From: a bacterium
Lineage (GTDB): Bacteria; Eisenbacteria; RBG-16-71-46; CAIMUX01
NCBI GenBank assembly: GCA_030431975.1
Contig: JAUIHP010000011.1
Location: 124,001 to 188,000, forward strand
DNA: 64,000 nucleotides
Direction: 5' to 3'
Shown here: positions 25,301 through 32,189 of the stretch, piece by piece
How positions within the stretch are numbered: position 1 is the first letter of the stretch
Layout: every line of letters starts with the position of its first letter
The notes under the pieces: generated by a model
Databases searched by the model: none
What the model was told of the DNA's origin: nothing
Seen by the model: only the letters and a program-made list of their open reading frames with translations
Program-made: the position numbers and the translations under genes

Positions 25301-25806
25301 ACGACGAAAGCCACGCCGCCGACCGGATGAGGAATGATCGAGGTGACCATCCCGTCGTTAAAGGGTTCCGGCAGGATCACCTTCTCGAACGCCTCGTCCG
25401 TTCCACCTTGGTAAAGACCGTTGTGAGAGGCAACCCAGAGCCGTCCGTTCGCATCGACGCACAGATCCAACACGTACTCGACAGGCGGAGACAACGGCCT
25501 CCACTTCCATCCGTCGTAGAGGAGAACGTCATCATGCGTTAGCGCGAGGATGCCATCCTCGTGCTCCTGGATCGAAAGGATCGGACTGTCAGGCAGACCG
25601 TCCGTGCTGCCGAACCGGGTCCAGCGCCACGTGTCGAGGTAGGCTTCTGAGTGCCGAAGGGACGTGTCGTCTTGACGATTGGAGGTGTCACCCTCCGTCA
25701 CGGCATGCGCGGACGGCCCCAAAGCGGAGAGGAGGAGGGCGAGGGCAATAGCGAGGATCGGAACGATCCCCGGCTTCGCTCCCGAAGTCGTCTGAAAGTC
25801 ACGCAT
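22366..25806 (-). CDS. Beta-propeller sensor histidine kinase (PAS, HisKA_2)
   Basis: 1146 residues from the ATG at 25806. Order: signal/membrane segment (VPILAIALALLLSALGP), a long periplasmic two-component-regulator propeller with many short blades (TDGLPDSPILSI, RLWVASHNGLYQG, RLWIATRDGISR), a Y_Y_Y-type Ig domain (INGEEWSKWS), a transmembrane helix (VAGTMIGLLLTVGWLGFGIV), a PAS domain (about 785-895), a HisKA_2-type dimerisation domain with EVHHRVKNTLQG (His near 930) and an HATPase with N-box (LNEVVFNAARHR) and GTGLSL. No receiver domain in the protein and no response regulator next to it, so its output is elsewhere. Divergent from the DUF4097 protein at 26078. Confidence 0.92.
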   Translation of the reverse strand: MRDFQTTSGAKPGIVPILAIALALLLSALGPSAHAVTEGDTSNRQDDTSLRHSEAYLDTWRWTRFGSTDGLPDSPILSIQEHEDGILALTHDDVLLYDGWKWRPLSPPVEYVLDLCVDANGRLWVASHNGLYQGGTDEAFEKVILPEPFNDGMVTSIIPHPVGGVAFVVRGDEGDWKAFRLDQELTEPSDLQKAEFSQPPHLYSTRARPLISAGSGLYSYKNGLQLLLESDAGDLKPRCADMNASGDGLIAFRAPRSVMGIWEISPELGIRHVTSEGRGVVRCAAVSEDGEAIVVYESGDVRLRENGQWRSLYPVPTSIRSATSVTYTAGGDLWVGSVGEMHVFMQSNNYWSQHRDSAVNSPWNQVHDLISTRDGRVFAATSGGLLSVGPRHRVGSRTTRELNHLPVPPVANGELLTSVRQAADGRIWTCSPDGFEGAAVWDGTKWEVVSVDADGQPLPRFLRVQVDANDGIWLMNHQPTKEQPSVYRLTDDGIRPFEDVDELGGRPGSALLDDDRGRLWIATRDGISRRDVDGMWKHWDLADNWSGYFRFVKQGPDGRVWFGARGLHVGWIGDNDEITIDEDGPYEARDVAFGEDGAVWCVSLAGIFLHRSEGWQYFDSEPLTTATQLGRLLLLRDSILVGSRSSGLYEISSGIHVIPPPRVEVQTPVVDSGRLHVDWDVYAWWGTKPASEVHTRTSINGEEWSKWSTARQLVVTDPPAGENELRVQSRSPSGELQTTRVDFRVKKPTYTHPAVAGTMIGLLLTVGWLGFGIVRQRARGRKALATSEQLFRGIAEQAREIVWLGEADSDRLAYVNPAGVDIWRNYAATRGALRSRSQWREQVEPEDREVVERHHASVAAGVPGVLEYRMRRHGEDVHWVRERSFPLRNANGRLSMIAALIEDVTDRRQEEEVRRHEEEKQRSAIVQEVHHRVKNTLQGVVGLLENQIHEKPESRDALESSILQINAVATVHGLESKSGRVRVAELVRTIAHHVRTTLQCEVAVRDHIQEADLALASGEGVPIALVLNEVVFNAARHRVPGSSGIDVHLSRTGEAVVIQIRNEGRLPDGFDLETGSTTGTGLSLVRLLIPRDKVWLQIDQVGEDVYSRLSISSELIFGADATTNAARDTDAEGRARAELEGLGDRG

Positions 25807-26077
25807 TGAAAGGGCTGCGGCCAAGCCTCCCGATCAGCTGGGCTTCGCTCAAGGCCCGGACATTCGGGCTGAGATTTCGAACCTTCGAAGAGGGGACCTA
25901 CGATACTCGCTGAAGAACTGCATGCGATTCAAGCAGTTACTTCGTGTGAGCCTCCCGGTTCCTCCCCCATTGATCCAGGACCGGAGTGCAACCGAACGTG
26001 CCGAATGCCCGTAGTCTTCCTCGGCTCGCCCTTCCATGGACAGCCGCGGCAGACGTGTACTCGAACAGGAGGCTCTG

Positions 26078-27199
26078 ATGATGGGACGACTTCAAACCTC
26101 GGCAGAACGGACCCGAAGTGTGGCGGCAACTCTCGCGCTCCCACTGGCAACGACGGCACTGCTCGCCTCCTACGCCTTCGCCGGTCCCCTCGACCAGAGC
26201 TTCGAACTCGGCGGACGAACCCTCGTCGTCAACAACCTGATCGGCAAGATCGAAGTTCAGGGACACTCGGGCAACGGATACGAAGTCGAGGTCACGATCC
26301 GAGGCGAGGACGCGGAGCCGGATCTCATCCAGATCGAAGTTGATGAAGGCCGCGTCAGCACCGTCGACATTCTCTTTCCGATCCATGAAGAGACGGAGTA
26401 CGTCTACCCGGAACTCTCGCGTGGATCCGACACTCGCTTCACCCTTCGCAACCATGACTCCGATCAGGGGTGGCTTCGCAAGCTACTCGGCTCCGCCAAT
26501 TCCGAGCGGATTCGGGTTTCACACTCCGGACGAGGCCTCGAAGTTTGGGCCGACGTCGTCGTTCGTGTCCCCAAGGACGGAAAAGCCCGCATCTATCACG
26601 GGGTCGGAACCATCGAGGCCCACGACATTCACGGAGACCTCGTCCTCGATACCCGTAGCGGCGCCATTCACGGCGAGCACATCGTCGGAGACCTTCTCGT
26701 AGACACCGGATCGGGCAAAGTCACTCTCGCCGACATCGAAGGTGAAGTCAGCTGCGATACCGGCAGCGGCAAGGTCGAGATCGAAAACGTCGAAGGACCG
26801 TACGTCTCGGTCGACACTGGCAGCGGCAAGGTCGAGGTTCGAAGCATCAAGTGCGAAGAGCTTCACATCGATACCGGAAGCGGTGGAGTCCGCGGCTACG
26901 ACCTCAGCGCCGACGACGCCAATATCGATACGGGCAGCGGCGGGGTCAGTGTCGAGTTCGTACACATGGGTGACGGCGACTTCATCATCGACACCGGAAG
27001 CGGCGGTATCGATCTCATCGTTCCTGCCGATGCTTCCGCCGACGTGCTTGCGGAGACGGGTAGCGGGCGTATCAACGTGAACGTGGCCGACGCCAAGATT
27101 CGTCACAAGGACAAGGACGAGGTCGCACTGACGATCGGTCGCGGAGATGCGCGCGTATCGCTCGACACGGGAAGCGGGAGCATCTCGATCGAGAACTGA
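26078..27199 (+). CDS. DUF4097-type beta-solenoid envelope protein
   Basis: 373 residues; AGGAGG lies 5 bases before the ATG at 26078 and 8 before a second ATG at 26081, so either may be used. The N-terminus has a hydrophobic signal (TLALPLATTALLASYAFAG). Residues about 30-165 start with the DUF4097 pattern (LVVNNLIGKIEVQG). From about residue 185 there are ten short repeats centred on DTGSG-[KG]-V (IDTGSGGVRG, VDTGSGKVEV), one per solenoid turn, ending SGSISIEN. The family is widespread and often called putative adhesin, without a known reaction. No obvious partner; divergent from the sensor kinase, which could regulate it. Confidence 0.85.
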   Translation: MMGRLQTSAERTRSVAATLALPLATTALLASYAFAGPLDQSFELGGRTLVVNNLIGKIEVQGHSGNGYEVEVTIRGEDAEPDLIQIEVDEGRVSTVDILFPIHEETEYVYPELSRGSDTRFTLRNHDSDQGWLRKLLGSANSERIRVSHSGRGLEVWADVVVRVPKDGKARIYHGVGTIEAHDIHGDLVLDTRSGAIHGEHIVGDLLVDTGSGKVTLADIEGEVSCDTGSGKVEIENVEGPYVSVDTGSGKVEVRSIKCEELHIDTGSGGVRGYDLSADDANIDTGSGGVSVEFVHMGDGDFIIDTGSGGIDLIVPADASADVLAETGSGRINVNVADAKIRHKDKDEVALTIGRGDARVSLDTGSGSISIEN

Positions 27200-27253
27200 C
27201 TCGCGGTGGCGGAACGTATCTCGATCGAGAACGGATTCGCGGTGGCAGATCCA
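27182..27253 (+). repeat. 36 bp direct duplication over the stop codon
   Basis: The last codons and stop of the DUF4097 gene (beginning ATCTCGATCGAGAAC) are repeated 36 bp downstream. The first copy reads AAC-TGA; the second reads AAC-GGA, so the second copy would continue translation if the first stop were lost. Each copy contains the 12 bp palindrome TCTCGATCGAGA. Confidence 0.9.
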
Positions 27254-27321
27254 ACAAGGTTCATCCGGGCTTGACCGAGTAAGGCTCATCAGGAACTCGG
27301 AGGAAGTCGATGGGATCCGCC

Positions 27322-30300
27322 TCAGTCACGATCCTGCGTCTCCCGAGTCATCCATTCATCGAGGAAGGGCGGCACCTCCTGGGCCGGAGTCTTCCAAGAC
27401 TTGACCCGCTCACCTACGGCGTGGACCGATTCCACCGAAAGGCGCGAGGGGATCGCCTGGACTCCGGCAACCAGATCGTCGTCGTCGAAGCCGGGCAGGT
27501 GAAGGTCGTTCTGCCGAACGACGCGATCCGCCGCAAGATAGAACTCCGCAGCACTTTCGTCGAGGCCGGAACGGTCTGCCAGTCGAGCGGCGGTGACCAG
27601 AAAGTCCACCCAGGTGAAGAGGTCATCATCACTGATCTTGTCGCAGGCACTTTGTAGCCTGCGGCATGCTTCCGTCTTCCGATCCAGATCGAGTAGAGCC
27701 TGGGCCGCCATGATCTCCGAGCGAGCCAGGTTTCCCGGCTCATCGATCTCCGTGAGAATCTTGATGGCTCGTTCGTATTCCTGCAGCGCGGCCTCCTTGT
27801 CACCCCGGTAGTAGGCGATCTTCCCCAGATTGTTGCGCACCTTGGATTCGGTGAAAGGGACGTCGAGTTCCTGCACGATTCGAAGGCTTTCGAGGCAAGG
27901 CTCCACGGCACTTTCGACTTCCCTCATGTCCAGCCAACAGCTTGCGAGGTTGTTCAAAGTACGAGCGACGTTGATCGGCGTCGACTTCCCTCTTTGCAGT
28001 TCCAAGCCGGCTTCGCACATCTCGATCGCCTTGCCGAAGTTTCCGGCTCGCCGTTCGCCCAAACCCAGGTTGGACAGGCAGGCTCCACGAATCCCCTGGG
28101 AGTCCGGCATGGACTCCGGGTCGGCGTCAATCAGGTCAATGGCTCTTTCGTAGTGATGCCGCGCATCCTGGGAAAGCATGAGGCGGGCGTTTCCAGCGGC
28201 GACGTGGGCAAGCACCTGCGGCGGGGTCGGGACCTCGGACGTCACCCGAGAGAGAAACGCCTCGATTCCCTCTGCCGACGACGTCCAGTTGCCGCGGGCC
28301 AGATGATAGCGATTGAGGTAGAAAGTGAGGCTCAGTCCATCCTCGATTCTTCCTCGCTGGAGAAGTTCATTCAATACGCTGTCCAGAGTGTCCCGGAGTT
28401 CATCGATCCGCGCCCAGGATACGCCTTCGTTGGGTCCTGCATTCTTGGCCATCGAGTCCTTCGCTACACCGAGGCAGTATCGAACCAGTCGACTCCAGGT
28501 TTCGTCACGGTCCTCCGTTTCAACGAGTTTCTCGTGAGCGTAGGTCCGCAGGGTGACGAGCATGGAGTACTGAACCGTCTCCTCCGTTTCCTGAAACACG
28601 GCTTCGACCATCGACTTGTCGACCAGACCATCCAGAGTATCAAGCACGGCCCATCCCGCGAGATCCGTGTCGGCACAAACCTGTTCGGCCGCACCGATCG
28701 TCCATCGGCTCGGGAAGACCGAAAGTCGTCGGAAGAGAATCTGCTCTTCCCGGGTCAGGAGTTCGTGGCTTGCCTCCATCGAGAGTTGAAGGGAACCGTG
28801 TCGTTCCGAGTCTACGTTTGTCGATCGACGTGTCAGGAGCTGTGCCCCAAGACGCTTTCCGATCTCCAGGATGGACAATGAGCGGCATCGTGCCGCAGCC
28901 AGTTCGATCGCCAGCGGCAATCCGTCGACCTGTTCGCAGATGCTCCGAACGACTTCCGTTTCGGCGTCGTCCAGAACCAGGTTGGGTCGCACCGACCGTG
29001 CACGATCCATGAATAGCCGGGTAGAAGGCGCGCCCTCTTCATCGATGGGGAGAGGCGAAACCGGAACAACGTACTCCTCCGGCAGGCCCAGCGACTGCCG
29101 ACTGGTGGTTAGGATGTGAAGCCCCGTTCCGATGGAGAGTATGTGTCGCACCAGCGCCGAGACCTCTGCGACGAGGTGCTCGCAGTTGTCAAAGACAAGA
29201 AGGCCCTGGAAACTCGCCAGCTCGCTATCCAAAGTCTCTTCCAGAGACTGTGGAGTCGCCGACGTCACTCCGAAGACTGTGGCGACCTCCCCTAGCAGTC
29301 GCTGCGGATTGGAAACGGAGGCCAGGGGCACCCAAACAGCTCCATCGATGAAGCGCGAAGCGGATGTACGAGCCGCTTCCGCACACAGACGACTTTTCCC
29401 CACACCGCCCGGGCCCCGTAGGGTCACCAGCCGCCGGTCTCGAACCGCGCCGACGACGGAGGCCACCTCCGTCTCGCGCCCCACGAACGTCGAGGCATAC
29501 CGGGGTACATCGTGGCTGGTCTCCGACCTCGTACGCGAGGAATGGGGCGTTCTTCCCGAGGCGATCTCTTCGTCGAAGATACTCAGGACCCGCTCGGCGC
29601 TGGGTCGAAGCTCCGGCTCCTTTTCCAGCGCACCCTGCAACACCTCGGCGATTCCGTGTCCGAGATCGCGAGGAAGGAGGTCCCAGTCCGGCTCTTCTTC
29701 GGTCGTTCTCCGGAGGGTTTCTTCCAGTGTCTGATCGCGGAAGGCCGGACGGCCGGTGATCGACTCGTAGAGGAGGCAGCCGAGCGACCAGATATCCGTT
29801 CGATCCGTGACCGTTTCGGCCCGAGTTTGTTCCGGACTCAGATACCCGGGGGTCCCGGCGATTCGCGGCTTTTCCGTGGACGCCGCCGACGCTTCGACCC
29901 CAACAGATAGGCCGAAATCCAGAACCTTGACGACTCCGTCGGTGCGAACCCGCACGTTGTTGGGGCTGAGGTCCCGATGCGCAATGTTCTCACGGTGGAT
30001 CGCCTGCAGGCCCGCCGCGATCTGTCGAAACGTGAAGAGATACTCGCGACGCGCCATCACCCCGGTCTGCCACCGCTCGGAAAGACTCGATCCTTCGATG
30101 ACTTCGAGCGTGAGAAAGACGATACGTCGGCCGGAGACTTCTGCGGTTTCCAGCGAGTGGATCGTGACCAGATTCGGATGATTGAGGCTGGCCAACATCC
30201 GCCCCTCATCCCGTATTTGCTCCTCCGACAGGCTGGCCGCCATCTCGTTTCGCAGCAGTTTGATGGCAACCGGTCGACGGAGCGAATTGTCGATTCCCAG

Positions 30301-30504
30301 GTAGACGCGACCGGAACCCCCGTGTCCTAGCACTCCCAGAATAGGGTACCGCCCTATATCAGAGGGCGGAGTCGGCTCATCTGACGTCGCGTCATCTCGA
30401 GCAAGACCTTCGCAATCGGAAATCGGAATCGTCATGCGTTGGATCTCACGCTTCAGACTGGGGTCGCGAACGAGAGAAAGCAATTCGCTCATCGAGTCAG
30501 GCAT
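27322..30504 (-). CDS. Ser/Thr kinase-STAND ATPase-TPR regulator
   Basis: 1060 residues from the ATG at 30504, whose first bases overlap the sigma factor's TGA (TGATG); an ATG at 30540 in frame is less likely. Domains: protein kinase, about 50-310 (LGHGGSGRVYLG, AIKLL, HRDLSPNN with Ser in place of the usual Lys of HRDLKxxN, DFG); STAND/NB-ARC ATPase of the type in AfsR/LuxR regulators, about 335-640 (GPGGVGKSRL, LLVFDNCEHL, LTTSRQSL, GLPLAIELAAARCR); then 350 residues of TPR repeats (NNLASCWLDM, VRNNLGKIAYYRGDKEAALQ). Cytoplasmic; no membrane helix. It likely senses a protein or ligand through TPRs and switches the kinase or the coupled sigma factor. Confidence 0.9.
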   Translation of the reverse strand: MPDSMSELLSLVRDPSLKREIQRMTIPISDCEGLARDDATSDEPTPPSDIGRYPILGVLGHGGSGRVYLGIDNSLRRPVAIKLLRNEMAASLSEEQIRDEGRMLASLNHPNLVTIHSLETAEVSGRRIVFLTLEVIEGSSLSERWQTGVMARREYLFTFRQIAAGLQAIHRENIAHRDLSPNNVRVRTDGVVKVLDFGLSVGVEASAASTEKPRIAGTPGYLSPEQTRAETVTDRTDIWSLGCLLYESITGRPAFRDQTLEETLRRTTEEEPDWDLLPRDLGHGIAEVLQGALEKEPELRPSAERVLSIFDEEIASGRTPHSSRTRSETSHDVPRYASTFVGRETEVASVVGAVRDRRLVTLRGPGGVGKSRLCAEAARTSASRFIDGAVWVPLASVSNPQRLLGEVATVFGVTSATPQSLEETLDSELASFQGLLVFDNCEHLVAEVSALVRHILSIGTGLHILTTSRQSLGLPEEYVVPVSPLPIDEEGAPSTRLFMDRARSVRPNLVLDDAETEVVRSICEQVDGLPLAIELAAARCRSLSILEIGKRLGAQLLTRRSTNVDSERHGSLQLSMEASHELLTREEQILFRRLSVFPSRWTIGAAEQVCADTDLAGWAVLDTLDGLVDKSMVEAVFQETEETVQYSMLVTLRTYAHEKLVETEDRDETWSRLVRYCLGVAKDSMAKNAGPNEGVSWARIDELRDTLDSVLNELLQRGRIEDGLSLTFYLNRYHLARGNWTSSAEGIEAFLSRVTSEVPTPPQVLAHVAAGNARLMLSQDARHHYERAIDLIDADPESMPDSQGIRGACLSNLGLGERRAGNFGKAIEMCEAGLELQRGKSTPINVARTLNNLASCWLDMREVESAVEPCLESLRIVQELDVPFTESKVRNNLGKIAYYRGDKEAALQEYERAIKILTEIDEPGNLARSEIMAAQALLDLDRKTEACRRLQSACDKISDDDLFTWVDFLVTAARLADRSGLDESAAEFYLAADRVVRQNDLHLPGFDDDDLVAGVQAIPSRLSVESVHAVGERVKSWKTPAQEVPPFLDEWMTRETQDRD

Positions 30505-31229
30505 CAGACGGTGTCGGGCTCCCGGTTTCGCTTCTTCCATTCTCGTTTCAACGCTTCGAGGGCGCGCCCCACGGCTTTCCTGGCCGCATCCGCAGACGGT
30601 TTCCCCAGGGCTTCGGCCACCTCTTCGTAGGAAAGTTCGAGTTCGATTCTCGTTTGGATCGCCAGTCGATCCTCTGGACGCAACCGCTCCAATGCCTGCT
30701 CGTATCGATCGAGAGCATCCTCACGCAGCACGCGGTCCAACGGCGACGGCGCATTGTCCGGGCTTCTGTCCTCGTGCTCCACGTGCGGCCCATGTCGGCG
30801 CACCCGCCGAGCTTCGTCCACGACCCGGTTCACGACGGCCCGGCGGAGATAGGCCTGAAAGTCACCTGCGTTCTCGAAATGCGCACCGTCCAGGCGGCGG
30901 ACGGCATTGGACAGGACTTCCTGAGCGATGTCGACCGTCTCCACCATACCGCGAGCTTCGGGAGGAAGTTTGCGTGTCGCCAGCCGGTGCAGCCTTGGCA
31001 GGTAACGTGCACATAGCCGGTTGAGAGCCTCATCGTCTCCGCCCTTTGCGAGGCGCAGCACGTTGAGCGTGTCCGTGATCGGCGGAGTCGGATCGAGGGA
31101 ATCGTCGGGCTGCTCGTGTGTCGATCGGCCGTCCAAGGGCAACTCTTCCGGGTTCGGGCGATCGACAGGGCTCAAAACAACCTCCGGAGTGTCCGCTTCA
31201 TAGTGCCGCGGAGCTGACATGTATACCAT
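30504..31229 (-). CDS. ECF-type RNA polymerase sigma factor
   Basis: 241 residues; ATG at 31229 has GGGGG five bases upstream. A 55-residue acidic Pro-rich extension precedes region 2 (about 60-135: RLAKGGDDEALNRLCARYLP, VDIAQEVLSNAVRRL, FQAYLRRAVVNRVVDEARR). Region 4 follows (LRPEDRLAIQTRIELELSYEEVAEALGKPS, KAVGRALEALKREW). The QEV and LRRAVVNRVVDEARR pattern is that of ECF factors found next to Ser/Thr kinases in Planctomycetes and related phyla. Translationally coupled (TGATG) to the kinase-STAND-TPR gene, which probably controls it in place of an anti-sigma factor. Confidence 0.9.
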   Translation of the reverse strand: MVYMSAPRHYEADTPEVVLSPVDRPNPEELPLDGRSTHEQPDDSLDPTPPITDTLNVLRLAKGGDDEALNRLCARYLPRLHRLATRKLPPEARGMVETVDIAQEVLSNAVRRLDGAHFENAGDFQAYLRRAVVNRVVDEARRVRRHGPHVEHEDRSPDNAPSPLDRVLREDALDRYEQALERLRPEDRLAIQTRIELELSYEEVAEALGKPSADAARKAVGRALEALKREWKKRNREPDTV

Positions 31230-31293
31230 CTTAACCCCCTTGATTTCGTACAGCGGGTGCGAGGCCCCGTATCAAACGAACGCCGCAAATGAC

Positions 31294-31325
31294 GGGGGCG
31301 GACTCGAAAAGTTCGGCCCGCCCCC
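31294..31325 (-). terminator. Strong hairpin after the dockerin-like gene
   Basis: GGGGGCGG pairs with CCGCCCCC, with an inner CGAA/TTCG pair, 29 bases beyond the stop of the minus gene ending at 31354 and before the ECF sigma gene. No T-run follows on the minus strand, so termination strength is uncertain. Confidence 0.5.
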
Positions 31326-31353
31326 CAATTGGACTTAGTTGTCCTGCTAAGAC

Positions 31354-32001
31354 CTATGGCTGACAGGAGTTACCTGACACGAAGGCCGGAGAAAAGATGA
31401 TCAGATCCTCCAACCCCGTAGTACCGGAGTTGTCGTAGTCGTGGCAGTCCGAAGACGAACTCCCGAGGAACTCACCCGAAAAATCGATCAGGTCGGGCAG
31501 ATTGACGACAAGATCACCACTGCCGCCGTCGAAGTCCGGACTCTTCACGTTCTCGTAGGTTCGCAGAGTGATTCCGTTCACCTTTACCGTCGCGGCCAAC
31601 GGAGTCTGATGGAAACAACCACCGCCAAATAGGTTGAAGGTCACTTCTCCGCTGGCATTCGTCACTCCGGTGAGAACAGCGGAGGCGCAAAGCGCAATCC
31701 CACCCGGCCCCCAGGCGCCGGCCCCCGACCCTGAAACTTCGACGATGGCTGACGCACCCTCAACCGGATCGTTGGCGGCGTTACGTACCGTCAACGTATG
31801 AATCGAAGCCGCAACCGGGGTCGGATCATCGGGTGCGAAGACGAGTCCGTTCAGGCCGTCCGCCGGCTCGAGTTCACTGTTGGCAGGGCTCGGAACGCCG
31901 TCGCTCTCGGCTTCAGCCAGGGCCGGACCCGCGACGCATGTTAGGAGGACCGCCCCAGCGGCAAGTCCGCAGAAGAGCTCCGGAAGTTTTCTCAGCGTCA
32001 T
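31354..32001 (-). CDS. Secreted Ig-like protein with dockerin-like tail
   Basis: 215 residues; the ATG at 32001 has GAGGGG seven bases upstream and opens a signal peptide (MTLRKLPELFCGLAAGAVLL ending PALAEAE). The frame is open further upstream but without coding character. Residues about 55-150 resemble a bacterial Ig-like/invasin-type domain (HTLTVRNAANDPVEGASAIV, NASGEVTFNLFGGG). The C-terminus CHDYDNSGTTGLEDLIIFSP resembles a dockerin or EF-hand calcium loop (DxDNSGxxxxxDL) of the kind that ends many secreted proteins in Planctomycetes and Eisenbacteria-like genomes. Function unknown; exported. Confidence 0.7.
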   Translation of the reverse strand: MTLRKLPELFCGLAAGAVLLTCVAGPALAEAESDGVPSPANSELEPADGLNGLVFAPDDPTPVAASIHTLTVRNAANDPVEGASAIVEVSGSGAGAWGPGGIALCASAVLTGVTNASGEVTFNLFGGGCFHQTPLAATVKVNGITLRTYENVKSPDFDGGSGDLVVNLPDLIDFSGEFLGSSSSDCHDYDNSGTTGLEDLIIFSPAFVSGNSCQP

Positions 32002-32189
32002 AGTCTTTCCCCTCTTGAAGTTCACGGAAACGCCCGTGGCTGCTTTGAGCCGCGCATCTTCGACGCCACAGGCCCTTCGTTCAGTCACAAGCCGACCTCC
32101 TGACTCAAGGCCGTCACATGTTAAACGAATACACCGGTACGAATCGGACAAGCCGACTTGGGCTTCTGATCTGTTCGGTCGCGGTCGCA

